A stretch of 64,000 bases of DNA from an uncultured Lutibacter sp. (GCF_947493565.1 NZ_CANLRG010000004.1:186001-250000), one strand, 5' to 3'; positions 18,571-27,675 are shown, counted from the stretch's first letter. Notes: generated by a model from the letters alone, not told the origin. Translations and numbers: made by a program.

Positions 18571-18645
18571 TTAGCGCGCACAGCGATACATTCCCGGTAA
18601 GCGTCGGGGAATTGTAACAGTTATATTTATATTGTTCATTTTCAT
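18571..18645 (-). CDS. argL: Putative arginine leader peptide, 24 residues
   Basis: The ORF starts at an ATG (18643-18645) and ends with TAA (18571-18573). It holds four Arg codons, CGA and CGC in tandem at residues 14-15 and CGC at 21 and 24, the last directly before the stop. CGC and CGA look uncommon in the surrounding genes, which mostly use AGA and CGT. The ORF is in a GC-rich island and includes an ATTCCC/GGGAAT inverted repeat. A third-codon ATG at 18639 is an alternative start. The name argL is descriptive. Chance occurrence of this codon pattern in this exact place seems unlikely but cannot be excluded. Confidence 0.5.
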   Translation of the reverse strand: MKMNNINITVTIPRRLPGMYRCAR

Positions 18646-18650
18646 TGGGG

Positions 18651-18676
18651 CAATATTACATAAAAATATCTTACAA
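18651..18676 (-). promoter_or_regulatory. Candidate promoter of the arginine leader
   Basis: The minus strand reads TAATATTG (18651-18658), one mismatch from TAnnTTTG, with TTTTG ending at 18674. The spacing of 15 bp is short for the 17-23 bp usual in Flavobacterium, so this is a weak call. Initiation here would place the leader ORF near the very 5' end of the RNA. Confidence 0.35.
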
Positions 18677-18680
18677 AATT

Positions 18681-18708
18681 GCTTTTTGTTATATTTTTAA
18701 CAAAAAGC
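18681..18708. repeat. Perfect 11-bp inverted repeat between ilvA and the arginine leader
   Basis: GCTTTTTGTTA (18681-18691) and TAACAAAAAGC (18698-18708) form a perfect palindrome with a 6-base loop. It lies just upstream of the proposed arginine promoter and after ilvA. It could be an operator or a factor-assisted terminator of ilvA; it lacks a long T run. Confidence 0.45.
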
Positions 18709-18711
18709 GTT

Positions 18712-18755
18712 AAAACACTATCGATTTTTAACAAAATAAAATTCAATAGTGTTTT
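18712..18755 (-). terminator. Possible ilvA terminator
   Basis: Inverted repeat AAAACACTAT (18712-18721) with ATAGTGTTTT (18746-18755) lies 6 nt after the ilvA stop. The 24-base loop is long, so efficiency is uncertain. Confidence 0.4.
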
Positions 18756-18761
18756 TATTTA

Positions 18762-20024
18762 TTAAATTAAAAATTGAAAAAGTTCTGGCTTTTCATTTAA
18801 GTACTCTCCTAAAAAACCTTTTTGTCTCATTCTTGCTACCAAAGGCTCAAAGTCTTCTTTTTTATCCAATTCAATTCCAACAACTGCAGGTCCTTTATCT
18901 CTATTATGTTTTTTGGTATATTCAAAATAGGCAATATCATCATTTGGACCTAAAACTTCCACAACAAACTCTTTTAAAGCTCCTGCTCTTTGAGGAAACT
19001 TTATAATAAAGTAATGCTTTAATCCTTCATAAAATAAAGCTCGTTCTTTCATTTCTTCCATTCTGGTAATATCGTTATTACCTCCACTAACAACACAAAC
19101 TACAGTTTTCCCTTTAATTTGTTCTTTATAGTTTTCCAGAGCAGCTATGGAAAGTGCTCCAGCAGGTTCAACCACCAAAGCATTTTCATTGTACACTTTT
19201 AATATGGTAGAACAAATAAGTCCTTCACAAATTGTATAGGTATCTGTAAGCAGTTCTTTACAAAATCCAAAGGTGAAGTCTCCCATTCTTTTTACGGCAG
19301 CCCCATCAACAAACTTATCAATTTCATCTAATGTTGTATTTACTCCATTTTTGATTGATGTTGTTAATGAAGGTGCTCCTTTTGGTTCTACTCCAATTAA
19401 TTGAGTAGATGGGCTTAATGCTTTAAAAACATTAGATACTCCTGAGGCTAAACCACCACCTCCAACAGGCATAAACACATAATCTATCGGATTTTTACTA
19501 TCATTTAAAATTTCTAATCCAACTGTCCCTTGTCCTGCAATCACATCTAAATCATCAAAAGGATGCACAAAAGTACTCGAATTTTGTTTACAAAATTCCG
19601 AAGCTGCTTTTTGACTATCATCAAAACTATCACCATACAAACGAACATCTACAAAAGATTCTCCAAACATTTTTACTTGATCAATTTTTTGATGAGGAGT
19701 TGTAACTGGCATAAATATAGTTCCGTGAACTTGTAATTTTTGACAAGCATATGCTACTCCTTGTGCATGGTTTCCCGCACTTGCGCATACAATACCATTT
19801 TTTAATTCTTTTTCAGATAAACCTTGAATTTTATTATATGCACCTCTAATTTTATAAGAACGTACAACTTGCAAGTCTTCTCTTTTAAAATAAATATTGG
19901 CTTGGTAACGCTCAGAAAAATTTTTCATAAATACCAAAGGAGTATGTTGAACCACTCCTTTGATATTTTGTTGTGCTTTGTATATTTTTTCTAATGAAAT
20001 GCTATTTTTTATAGAGGTATTCAT
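18762..20024 (-). CDS. ilvA: Threonine ammonia-lyase (threonine deaminase)
   Basis: IlvA deaminates threonine to 2-oxobutanoate, the first committed step to isoleucine. The 420-residue fold II PLP enzyme shows the PLP lysine in SYKIRGA, the SAGNHAQGVA loop and the glycine-rich MPVGGGGLASG. After the catalytic domain there is one ACT-like regulatory segment (from about residue 330, HYFIIKFPQRAGALKEF). The frame extends to a TTG at 20054 overlapping ilvC; I chose the ATG at 20024. It is the last gene of the ilv operon. Confidence 0.95.
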   Translation of the reverse strand: MNTSIKNSISLEKIYKAQQNIKGVVQHTPLVFMKNFSERYQANIYFKREDLQVVRSYKIRGAYNKIQGLSEKELKNGIVCASAGNHAQGVAYACQKLQVHGTIFMPVTTPHQKIDQVKMFGESFVDVRLYGDSFDDSQKAASEFCKQNSSTFVHPFDDLDVIAGQGTVGLEILNDSKNPIDYVFMPVGGGGLASGVSNVFKALSPSTQLIGVEPKGAPSLTTSIKNGVNTTLDEIDKFVDGAAVKRMGDFTFGFCKELLTDTYTICEGLICSTILKVYNENALVVEPAGALSIAALENYKEQIKGKTVVCVVSGGNNDITRMEEMKERALFYEGLKHYFIIKFPQRAGALKEFVVEVLGPNDDIAYFEYTKKHNRDKGPAVVGIELDKKEDFEPLVARMRQKGFLGEYLNEKPELFQFLI

Positions 20025-20046
20025 TAATAGCTTTATCTTTAAAGAA

Positions 20047-21519
20047 TTAAACAATTTTGGTCATTGCAGTCATAGAAGCTCTTAGATACTCTCCTATTTC
20101 TTCTACAGGGTGATTTCTAATAGCATCATTCACTTCAATTAACTCTTTATTATCTACACCATTTGAACCTTCGTTAAAAGGTTTTCCAATTAAATTACTT
20201 GATACCTTTTTAACATAATCTGCAATTAAAGGCTTACAAGCGTGGTCAAATAAATAACATCCGTATTCCGCTGTATCTGAAATAACTCTATTCATTTCAA
20301 ACAATTTTTTACGAGCAATTGTATTTGCAATTAATGGTGTTTCATGCAACGATTCATAATAAGCAGATTCTTCAATAATTCCTGATTCAGTCATTGATTC
20401 AAAAGCTAATTCTACCCCTGCTTTAACCATAGCAACCATAAGAACTCCATTATCAAAATATTCTTGCTCTGAAATTTCAACTTCAGAAGCCACCGTTTTT
20501 TCAAAAGCAGTTTCTCCTGTTTCAGCTCTCCATTTCAGTAAATTTACATCATCATTTGCCCAGTCTTCCATCATTGTTTTTGAAAAGTAACCGCTCATAA
20601 TATCATCCATATGTTTTTGAAATAATGGACGCATGATCTCTTTTAACTCTTCTGAAACTTTAAACGCAGCAATTTTAGCTGGATTAGACAATCTATCCAT
20701 CATATTCGTAATTCCACCATGTTTTAAAGCCTCAGTAATTGTTTCCCAACCATACTGAATTAATTTTGAAGCATACCCCGCATCAACACCTTCATCCAAC
20801 ATTTTATCAAAACAAAGAATTGAACCTGTTTGTAATAATCCACATAAAATGGTTTGTTCTCCCATTAAATCTGATTTTACCTCAGCCACAAATGAAGATT
20901 CCAATACACCTGCTCTATCTCCTCCAGTTGCTACCGCATAAGCTTTTGCATAATCCCAACCTTTCCCTTCAGGGTCATTTTCAGGGTGAACAGCAATCAG
21001 CGTTGGTACTCCAAAGCCTCTTTTATACTCTTCTCTAACTTCTGAGCCAGGGCATTTTGGAGCAACCATAATTACAGTAATATCATTGCGAATTTGCATT
21101 CCTTCTTCAACAATATTAAATCCGTGCGAGTAAGATAAAGTAGCTCCTTTTTTCATTAAAGGCATTACTGTATTTACAACGTTTGTATGTTGTTTATCAG
21201 GTGTTAAATTCAATACTAAATCTGCTGCTGGAATTAGCTCTTCATACGTTCCTACCTTAAAGTTATTTTGCGTTGCATTTTGGTAGGAAGGACGTTTTTC
21301 AGAAATTGCTTGCGATCGTAGTGCATATGAAATATCTAAACCTGAATCTCTCATGTTTAGACCTTGGTTTAAACCTTGTGCTCCGCATCCCACAATTACT
21401 ATTTTTTTTCCTTTTAAAGCGGTAACACCTTCACTAAACTCAGATGATTCCATAAATCTACATCTTCCTAATTGATCTAATTTATCTCTTAATGAAAGTG
21501 TATTAAAATAATTTACCAT
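20047..21519 (-). CDS. ilvC: Ketol-acid reductoisomerase, class II
   Basis: IlvC isomerises and reduces acetolactate and acetohydroxybutyrate. At 490 residues it is the long class II form, like the E. coli enzyme, with a duplicated C-terminal knotted domain. The NADPH-binding motif [18 protein letters not shown] is near residue 38, followed by [10 protein letters not shown], whose basic residues fit NADPH preference. It lies between ilvN and ilvA. Confidence 0.97.
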   Translation of the reverse strand: MVNYFNTLSLRDKLDQLGRCRFMESSEFSEGVTALKGKKIVIVGCGAQGLNQGLNMRDSGLDISYALRSQAISEKRPSYQNATQNNFKVGTYEELIPAADLVLNLTPDKQHTNVVNTVMPLMKKGATLSYSHGFNIVEEGMQIRNDITVIMVAPKCPGSEVREEYKRGFGVPTLIAVHPENDPEGKGWDYAKAYAVATGGDRAGVLESSFVAEVKSDLMGEQTILCGLLQTGSILCFDKMLDEGVDAGYASKLIQYGWETITEALKHGGITNMMDRLSNPAKIAAFKVSEELKEIMRPLFQKHMDDIMSGYFSKTMMEDWANDDVNLLKWRAETGETAFEKTVASEVEISEQEYFDNGVLMVAMVKAGVELAFESMTESGIIEESAYYESLHETPLIANTIARKKLFEMNRVISDTAEYGCYLFDHACKPLIADYVKKVSSNLIGKPFNEGSNGVDNKELIEVNDAIRNHPVEEIGEYLRASMTAMTKIV

Positions 21520-21540
21520 TTTTTATTTTTGTTTATTCTT

Positions 21541-22062
21541 TTAATTAATTTCTTGTAATAATTCTGAAATTGCCATTTTAGGTCGTGTAATTGCTATTCG
21601 ACCCGAGCGTACAAATTGTAACAAGCCAAAAGGTCGTAGCTTTTCGTACATATTGTCAATATCTTCTTTTAACCCTGAGGCTTCAATTACAAAATAACGC
21701 TCTGTAATTGCTATGATATGCGCTCTTCTAAATTTTAATTTATCTTGAATTTTTTCGTTATATAAATGTTCTGATGAAATTTTAAATAAGGCGATTTCAT
21801 GATAAATAATTTCATCTTCTGTATGATAAAAAGCCCTAATTACTTCTATTTGTTTTTCAAGCTGACCAACCACTTTACTTATTTGTGCTTTTGTAACAAT
21901 AACAACAAACGTAAATCTGTGTACATGGTCAATTTCTGACCTTGAAACTGTCATACTTTCAATATTGATATGACGTTTTAAAAAGATGGCCGAAAGCCTA
22001 TTTAATATTCCTATATTGTTTTCAGTATATACCGAAACTGTAAATTTTTGATTTTCTTCCAT
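21541..22062 (-). CDS. ilvN: Acetolactate synthase small (regulatory) subunit
   Basis: The 173-residue protein begins with an ACT domain (about 7-80, with VYTENNIGILNRLSAIFLKR) and has the C-terminal small-subunit domain. It activates IlvB and mediates feedback by branched-chain amino acids. It is 2 nt after ilvB. The symbol ilvH is also used for this length class. Confidence 0.95.
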   Translation of the reverse strand: MEENQKFTVSVYTENNIGILNRLSAIFLKRHINIESMTVSRSEIDHVHRFTFVVIVTKAQISKVVGQLEKQIEVIRAFYHTEDEIIYHEIALFKISSEHLYNEKIQDKLKFRRAHIIAITERYFVIEASGLKEDIDNMYEKLRPFGLLQFVRSGRIAITRPKMAISELLQEIN

Positions 22063-22064
22063 AA

Positions 22065-23798
22065 TTAACTTAATCTTATATCTGAAACACTTGCTCCTGT
22101 TGGTATCATTGGAAAAACATTATCTTCCTTTTCAATTACTACTTCTAAAAAATAAGAGCTTTTTGAGGCAATCATGGTTTCAATTGCTCCCGCCAACTCT
22201 TTTCGATCAGAAACTCTATTGGCTTCAATACCGTAACCTTCAGCAATTTTCACGAAGTCTGGATTTTTCATTACTGTTGATGCGTAACGTTTGTCAAAAA
22301 ACAACTCTTGCCATTGACGAACCATTCCTAAAAAACTATTATTTAAAACTACTATTTTAACTGCTGCTTCTGTTTGAAGAATTGTACCTAATTCTTGAAT
22401 GGTCATTTGGTAACCTCCATCTCCAATTATTGCTATTACTTCTCTATTTGGCACACCCATTTTTGCGCCAATTGCAGCTGGTAATGCAAATCCCATAGTT
22501 CCCAATCCTCCAGAAGTTACATTACTTCTTGTTTTAATAAAATCGGCATAACGACAAGCAAACATTTGATGTTGTCCAACATCAGAAACAATGACAGCAT
22601 CACCATTGGTTTCTTTATTAATTTGTCCTAAAACTTCTCCCATAGTTAACCCTACTTTAGTTGGAGTTAACTGATCATTTATGACTACTTCGCATTCCTT
22701 TTGATACAATTTATGAAATTCTCCAAGCCACTCCGTATGGCTAGAGCTATTTACATATTCCATAATTTTAGACAGAGTCTCTTTCACATTCCCTAAAACA
22801 GCCACATCTGTTTTCACATTTTTATCTACTTCGGCTGGATCAATTTCAAAGTGTATCACTTTTGCTTGTTTTGCATAAGTATTTAAATTACCTGTAACAC
22901 GATCATCAAAACGCATTCCAATAGCAATTAATACATCACATTCGTTAGTTAACACATTTGGTGCATAATTTCCATGCATTCCAACCATTCCAACATTTAA
23001 TGGATGTTTTGTTTCTAAAGCTGAAAGACCTAACACTGTAGAAGCTGAAGGGATTCCTGTTTTTTCTATAAAATTTTTAAATTCTTGTTCCGCTTCACCA
23101 ATAATAACTCCTTGCCCCCAAACTATAAATGGTTTTTTTGCAGCATTAATTAATGCTGCAGCTTCTTTTACTTTAGGTAGTTCCATAGATGGAACGGCCT
23201 TGTAACTTCTTATTTTTTCACATTTTTTATATGAAAATTCCAATTCTCCAAATTGTGCATCTTTCGTAATATCAACTAAAACTGGACCTGGTCTACCTGA
23301 TTTTGCTATGTAAAATGCTTTTGCTATAATTTCAGGAATTTCACTAGCTTTAGTAATTTGGTAATTCCATTTAGTAACTGGAGTGGATATTCCTACAATA
23401 TCTGTTTCTTGAAAAGCATCGGAACCTAATAAATGTGAAGCTACCTGTCCTGTAATACAAACCATAGGTGTAGAGTCTATTTGAGCATCTGCTATTCCAG
23501 TTACTAAATTAGTTGCACCAGGTCCAGAGGTTGCAAACACAATTCCTGGTTTACCTGTAACACGAGCAAATCCTTGTGCCGCATGCGTTGCACCTTGTTC
23601 ATGACGAGTTAATACATGATGAAGTTTATCTTGATATTTATACAATTCATCATAAACAGGCATAATTGCCCCTCCTGGATAACCGTAAACTAAATCTACT
23701 CCTTCTTCCAACAAACATTTAATAACAGCTTCAGCTCCTGTAACTTTTTTTGATTTTGAAGTTTTTTGTTCTTGAACTTCTTTTTTTAATGTTTCCAT
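22065..23798 (-). CDS. ilvB: Acetolactate synthase large subunit
   Basis: IlvB is a ThDP enzyme that condenses pyruvate with pyruvate or 2-oxobutanoate. The 577-residue protein contains the ThDP glutamate in TRHEQGA, the Mg/ThDP motif GDGGYQM to NNSF, and the usual PYR, central and PP domains. A polar N-terminal tail of about 20 residues precedes the first domain. It is 4 nt after ilvD. Confidence 0.97.
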   Translation of the reverse strand: METLKKEVQEQKTSKSKKVTGAEAVIKCLLEEGVDLVYGYPGGAIMPVYDELYKYQDKLHHVLTRHEQGATHAAQGFARVTGKPGIVFATSGPGATNLVTGIADAQIDSTPMVCITGQVASHLLGSDAFQETDIVGISTPVTKWNYQITKASEIPEIIAKAFYIAKSGRPGPVLVDITKDAQFGELEFSYKKCEKIRSYKAVPSMELPKVKEAAALINAAKKPFIVWGQGVIIGEAEQEFKNFIEKTGIPSASTVLGLSALETKHPLNVGMVGMHGNYAPNVLTNECDVLIAIGMRFDDRVTGNLNTYAKQAKVIHFEIDPAEVDKNVKTDVAVLGNVKETLSKIMEYVNSSSHTEWLGEFHKLYQKECEVVINDQLTPTKVGLTMGEVLGQINKETNGDAVIVSDVGQHQMFACRYADFIKTRSNVTSGGLGTMGFALPAAIGAKMGVPNREVIAIIGDGGYQMTIQELGTILQTEAAVKIVVLNNSFLGMVRQWQELFFDKRYASTVMKNPDFVKIAEGYGIEANRVSDRKELAGAIETMIASKSSYFLEVVIEKEDNVFPMIPTGASVSDIRLS

Positions 23799-23802
23799 AG
23801 GT

Positions 23803-25485
23803 TTAAAATTTATCCGTTACACAACCTTCTGAAGCTGAAGAAACGGTTTTAGCATATTTATATAGTATTCCTTTTTTATGTTTTAATTCTGGAGCATTCC
23901 AATTAGCTTTTCTTTCTATTAATTCTGCTTCAGTTAATTTTACGTTTATTGTTTTACTTGTTGCATCAATTACAATAACATCTCCATCTTTAATCAATGC
24001 AATATTCCCACCAGATTGTGCTTCAGGAGTAATATGCCCTACTACAAACCCATGAGTCCCTCCTGAAAATCGTCCATCTGTAATTAAGGCAACAGACTTA
24101 CCTAATCCTGCTCCCATAATCATAGAAGTAGGTTTTAACATCTCAGGCATTCCAGGTCCACCTTTTGGTCCTACATACCTAATTACAACAACATCTCCTT
24201 TTGAAACTTTTCCAGCCCCTATTCCAGTATTAGCCTCATCCTCACTATCAAAAACAACTGCTTTTCCTTCAAATAAATTACCTTCTTTACCGCTAATTTT
24301 TGCAACGGCACCTTCAATTGCTAGATTTCCAAATAAAATTTGCAAATTTCCTGAAGGTTTAAGAGCATTTTCTGTTGAATGAATTACTTGTTGATCTTCT
24401 TCAAAAGATAGTGGTTCAACATCTGCTAAGTTTTCGGCCAAAGTTTTTCCTGTAACAGTTAGACAGTCTCCATGCAAATAACCTTGATCCAATAAATATT
24501 TCATAACTGCTGGAGTTCCGCCAACCCCATGCACATCTTCCATTAAATATTCTCCACTAGGTTTTAGGTCAGCAATTAAAGGAGTTCTATCACTCACTCT
24601 TTGAAAATCTTCTAAAGTAAACTCAATTCCAGCAGCATGAGCTATCGCTAAATAATGTAGTACTGCATTGGTTGATCCACCTAAAGCATTTACTAGCGCT
24701 ACAGCATTTTCTAAAGATTTTTTAGTGATAATATCTAGTGGTTTGATATCTTTTTCTAATAAATTTTTAATGGCAGTAGCTATACGAGCACTTTCATTTT
24801 CTTTATAGGGATTTTCAGCAGGAATTGATGAGTTGTAAGGTAATGCAAACCCTAAGGCCTCAATAGATGAAGCCATGGTATTTGCTGTATACATTCCACC
24901 ACAGGCTCCTGCCCCTGGTATGGCATTTTTAATTATTTCTTTATATTCTTCTTCTGAAATATTTCCCGCTATTTTTTGACCCAAAGCTTCAAATGCCGAA
25001 ACTATATTTAACTTTTTTCCTTTATAATTTCCAGAAGCTATGGTGCCACCATAAACCATTAATGATGGCCTGTTTAAACGAAGCATTGCCATAATAGCTC
25101 CTGGCATATTTTTATCACAGCCTACTACAGTTACCAAACCATCATAGCTTTGTGCATTCATGACTACTTCTATAGAGTCGGCTATAATATCTCTTGATGG
25201 TAATGAATAATTCATTCCAGAGGTACCCATAGAAATTCCATCACTTACTCCTATCGTATTAAAAACTAGACCAACTTCATTATTTTTATTAACCTCTTCC
25301 TTAATTTTACTAGCCAAACCATTCAAATGCATATTGCAAGGATTTCCATCATATCCAGTACTTGCAATTCCAATTTGAGGCTTTTTCATATCTGCATCAG
25401 TCAAACCAACACCATACAGCATAGCTTGTGCTGCTGGCTGTGTAGGATCTTGTGTAACTCTTTTACTGTACTTATTTAATTGCAT
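23803..25485 (-). CDS. ilvD: Dihydroxy-acid dehydratase
   Basis: IlvD is an Fe-S dehydratase acting at the third step of the valine and isoleucine routes. The 560-residue sequence has the cluster cysteines in [16 protein letters not shown] and [12 protein letters not shown], and the C-terminal [15 protein letters not shown] motif ([13 protein letters not shown]). It is the first structural gene of the ilv operon, behind the tandem attenuator. Confidence 0.97.
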   Translation of the reverse strand: MQLNKYSKRVTQDPTQPAAQAMLYGVGLTDADMKKPQIGIASTGYDGNPCNMHLNGLASKIKEEVNKNNEVGLVFNTIGVSDGISMGTSGMNYSLPSRDIIADSIEVVMNAQSYDGLVTVVGCDKNMPGAIMAMLRLNRPSLMVYGGTIASGNYKGKKLNIVSAFEALGQKIAGNISEEEYKEIIKNAIPGAGACGGMYTANTMASSIEALGFALPYNSSIPAENPYKENESARIATAIKNLLEKDIKPLDIITKKSLENAVALVNALGGSTNAVLHYLAIAHAAGIEFTLEDFQRVSDRTPLIADLKPSGEYLMEDVHGVGGTPAVMKYLLDQGYLHGDCLTVTGKTLAENLADVEPLSFEEDQQVIHSTENALKPSGNLQILFGNLAIEGAVAKISGKEGNLFEGKAVVFDSEDEANTGIGAGKVSKGDVVVIRYVGPKGGPGMPEMLKPTSMIMGAGLGKSVALITDGRFSGGTHGFVVGHITPEAQSGGNIALIKDGDVIVIDATSKTINVKLTEAELIERKANWNAPELKHKKGILYKYAKTVSSASEGCVTDKF

Positions 25486-25694
25486 TAATTTTATTCTTTT
25501 TTATATTTTATTAAATTATTCTAAAAACAACCTAATTTTTACTATCTATTCTGTAATAAGCAGCAAATTTAATTTAGGTAATTTTTATATTCATTTTTCT
25601 TTTAAAAAATTTACAATAGTCATTTACTCATAATTACACATACCCTATTGTTTTACTGATAGTTAACGTAATTTATTTTACAATGATTATAGAA
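25486..25694 (-). promoter_or_regulatory. Spacer between second ilv attenuator and ilvD
   Basis: These 209 AT-rich bases hold no further terminator hairpin or leader ORF rich in branched-chain codons. A lone consensus -7 element TAAATTTG lies on the minus strand near 25563-25570 without a clear -33 partner; it might give a low constitutive level of ilvD independent of attenuation. Confidence 0.3.
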
Positions 25695-25729
25695 TAAAAA
25701 AACCTGTATCGTTTAGTGATACAGGTTTT
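25695..25729 (-). terminator. Second ilv leader terminator
   Basis: The minus strand forms a 12-bp stem AAAACCTGTATC/GATACAGGTTTT (25718-25729 and 25699-25710) with a 7-base loop and a T tract to 25695. It follows the second leader peptide by 24 nt and precedes ilvD. Confidence 0.85.
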
Positions 25730-25753
25730 AATTTTATTTATTAACAACATGCA

Positions 25754-25819
25754 TCAACTTATTAAACAAATAATAATGACTTGAATTAAAATAATAATGC
25801 TTGTTCCTTTTTTATTCAT
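25754..25819 (-). CDS. Second ilv leader peptide, 21 residues
   Basis: ATG at 25817-25819 and TGA at 25754-25756 delimit a 21-residue ORF. It has eight Ile codons, one Val and two Leu, including the run SIIILIQVIII. The ATG lies only 11 nt after the T tract of the first terminator, so it can be made only by read-through of the first attenuator. The stop codon overlaps the strand TGATGCA (25750-25756), which can pair with TGTATCA in the terminator arm (25717-25723) with one G-U pair. This is a ribosome-dependent antiterminator. Confidence 0.85.
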   Translation of the reverse strand: MNKKGTSIIILIQVIIICLIS

Positions 25820-25830
25820 AAACTAAACTT

Positions 25831-25865
25831 AAAAAAAAACCTTCCTAAAAAGTTAGGAAGGTTTT
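25831..25865 (-). terminator. First ilv leader terminator
   Basis: The minus strand forms a 13-bp stem AAAACCTTCCTAA/TTAGGAAGGTTTT (25853-25865 and 25836-25848) with a 4-base loop and a run of nine T (25831-25839). It starts 27 nt after the stop codon of the first leader peptide. Confidence 0.88.
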
Positions 25866-25892
25866 ATAATTTTATTAACTACAATAACAATC

Positions 25893-25958
25893 CTAACGTT
25901 TCTGTGGAATAATCACAGAAATTGAGATAGAAATGATATTGATAATGACTTGTTTCAT
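25893..25958 (-). CDS. ilvL: First ilv leader peptide, 21 residues
   Basis: ATG at 25956-25958 and TAG at 25893-25895 delimit 21 residues with eight Ile and two Val codons, for example VIINIISISISVII. The ORF is the first feature of the ilv transcript. The stop codon sits inside GTTAGGA (25891-25897), which is the exact complement of TCCTAAC in the 5' arm of the first terminator (25852-25858), a 7-bp antiterminator. A ribosome at the stop would cover it; one stalled at Ile codons would not. The use of the symbol is by analogy with E. coli. Confidence 0.88.
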   Translation of the reverse strand: MKQVIINIISISISVIIPQKR

Positions 25959-26018
25959 TTTATTGATGCAAATATGTAATTTTTATTTTATAAAAAAAAT
26001 ATTTTCTCTTATAAATTC
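25959..26018 (-). promoter_or_regulatory. ilv operon promoter region
   Basis: Between the hypothetical gene and the first leader ORF the minus strand has CATATTTG, one mismatch from TAnnTTTG, about 13 nt before the ATG. I see no good TTG at the -33 position. The promoter must lie here unless transcripts run on from the upstream gene. Confidence 0.45.
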
Positions 26019-27563
26019 TTACTTCAATAGCTTTTGGGCTTTTTCTTGAATAATTTCTTCAACGGTTTTATGCTGAATTTTACTCTCTAACCAAGACAAT
26101 ATGTCTAAATATAAAAAAGCTCTTTTTTCATAAGGATGCTCTTCAAACATCTTTAATTCACTATGCAAATTTATAAATGCCTTTTTTAAATCTTGAGGAT
26201 ATGTATTGCTTAAATTTTTTAAAAACGATATCATTTTGTGTTGTACTTCGTGTAAATCATTCATTTTTATTAAAAACTTATAGGTTGATACAATTAGCTT
26301 TTCAATATTGTAATCCATTCCAGCATCGTAATGTGCTACTAAATTTAATACTCTAGAAAAACATAATAAATCTTCTCGCATTTTCAAATCTCTGTTATTT
26401 ATAATTTTTTCTAAATAATAAATGCACTCTTCATTTTTACCTGCGCCAAAATACATACACGCTATTTTATAATAAAATACCATAATATGATGCGCATCAA
26501 TTTTAGTTTCAAAATCTGAAATGCTATCCAATAAGTTTGAAACGAAACTTAAACCTTCTGAAAATTTTCCTTCTAAAAAATATAAGTTAAGTTTATTTTG
26601 ATTGAAGTACAAAAAAGCCAATGTTTGTGTGTTTTCATTTAATGAAATAAGCTGATTTTCAATATCGTAATTTAAATTTTGAAGTACTTCATTAAATTTT
26701 GTTCTGTGTTTTATTAAATACAGTGATTCTAATAAATAATTAACTCCCTTTAAATAAAAAACTGGATTTTGAATTTTCATTTCTGGTTTCTCCATAAATA
26801 AATCAACCCATTTTTGAGAGTATTTATAGCTTAACAAAAAGTCTTGCAATATAAAACTGTGCCATAAATAAGCTTTATATAAAAACAATTTTTCTTTAAA
26901 ACCTAAATCTGAAAGTTTAAATTTTGGCAATCTTTTTTCAAAATAAGCATGTACTGCTGTAGAATCTTCATCACTTTTAACATACCCTTCTTTTAGCAAT
27001 AAGCTGTATAATTGAAGTGATAAATTTGAAAGTTTACTTAACCTAACATTCTTTAAACTAAGACTTTTTGCTTGTTCAGAAAGTTCATCGGCTCTGTTAT
27101 TCATACTTCTAGTGATGTATTGAGACTCAATTACCTTTTCAAACTCCACAATTTCATATGCTAAATTATTTTCATCATTACTTAAAGCCAATTCCTTAGC
27201 TTTATCTAAAATTTTCAAACTCTGCTTATACAATCCTTTATTATATAATATCGCAGCAAAATCAAATTGTTCTCTAATTTGAGATCTTACATTTTGATGT
27301 ACAGGGTTAAAACGTAAGCTAACTAAAATTTGTTTATACAAATGAGCTTTAGTATTGGAAATTTGCTGTTTTTTAATATTTGTTTTTTTTAAAATTAATT
27401 CATCATCATAAGTTAAAACCTTATCTAACAAATTAAATAAAGACATAAAATTGGCTTCAGAATTCCCTCCTAATCTTCCCACATAAAGTTTAAACTGTCT
27501 TTTTTCAGATTTTGAAAGCGACTTAACCAACGAAAAAAGTGCATCTTTTTGCTCAATAGCCAT
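26019..27563 (-). CDS. Large conserved-looking protein of unknown function, helical
   Basis: The 514-residue protein is not one I can name. It has no signal peptide or membrane segment and is rich in Leu, Lys, Glu and Asn, in a pattern of amphipathic helices that suggests TPR-like or HEAT-like repeats. The N-terminus MAIEQKDALFSLVKSLSKSEKRQF is basic and helical. It stands alone, divergent from leuA, with its 3' end just upstream of the ilv leader. The position between two branched-chain operons may be chance; no function is assigned. Confidence 0.8.
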   Translation of the reverse strand: MAIEQKDALFSLVKSLSKSEKRQFKLYVGRLGGNSEANFMSLFNLLDKVLTYDDELILKKTNIKKQQISNTKAHLYKQILVSLRFNPVHQNVRSQIREQFDFAAILYNKGLYKQSLKILDKAKELALSNDENNLAYEIVEFEKVIESQYITRSMNNRADELSEQAKSLSLKNVRLSKLSNLSLQLYSLLLKEGYVKSDEDSTAVHAYFEKRLPKFKLSDLGFKEKLFLYKAYLWHSFILQDFLLSYKYSQKWVDLFMEKPEMKIQNPVFYLKGVNYLLESLYLIKHRTKFNEVLQNLNYDIENQLISLNENTQTLAFLYFNQNKLNLYFLEGKFSEGLSFVSNLLDSISDFETKIDAHHIMVFYYKIACMYFGAGKNEECIYYLEKIINNRDLKMREDLLCFSRVLNLVAHYDAGMDYNIEKLIVSTYKFLIKMNDLHEVQHKMISFLKNLSNTYPQDLKKAFINLHSELKMFEEHPYEKRAFLYLDILSWLESKIQHKTVEEIIQEKAQKLLK

Positions 27564-27675
27564 TGTAACTAATTTATTTTTATCTTATTGAATTTTAAGT
27601 ATTTATAAAATTCATTTTTTGTTTGAATATAGTAAACTCATAATTTAATAAAAATTTACTAACAGCATATACTCC

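Noticed and set aside
18419-18650. GC-rich island as a known riboswitch
   Set aside because: I found no SAM, lysine, guanidine or glycine riboswitch core. The GC-rich part is better explained as Arg codons of a leader ORF, with an internal inverted repeat.
20739-21038. 99-residue plus-strand ORF opposite ilvC
   Set aside because: It is antisense to a well-supported gene, has low-complexity composition and no promoter. It is a shadow frame.
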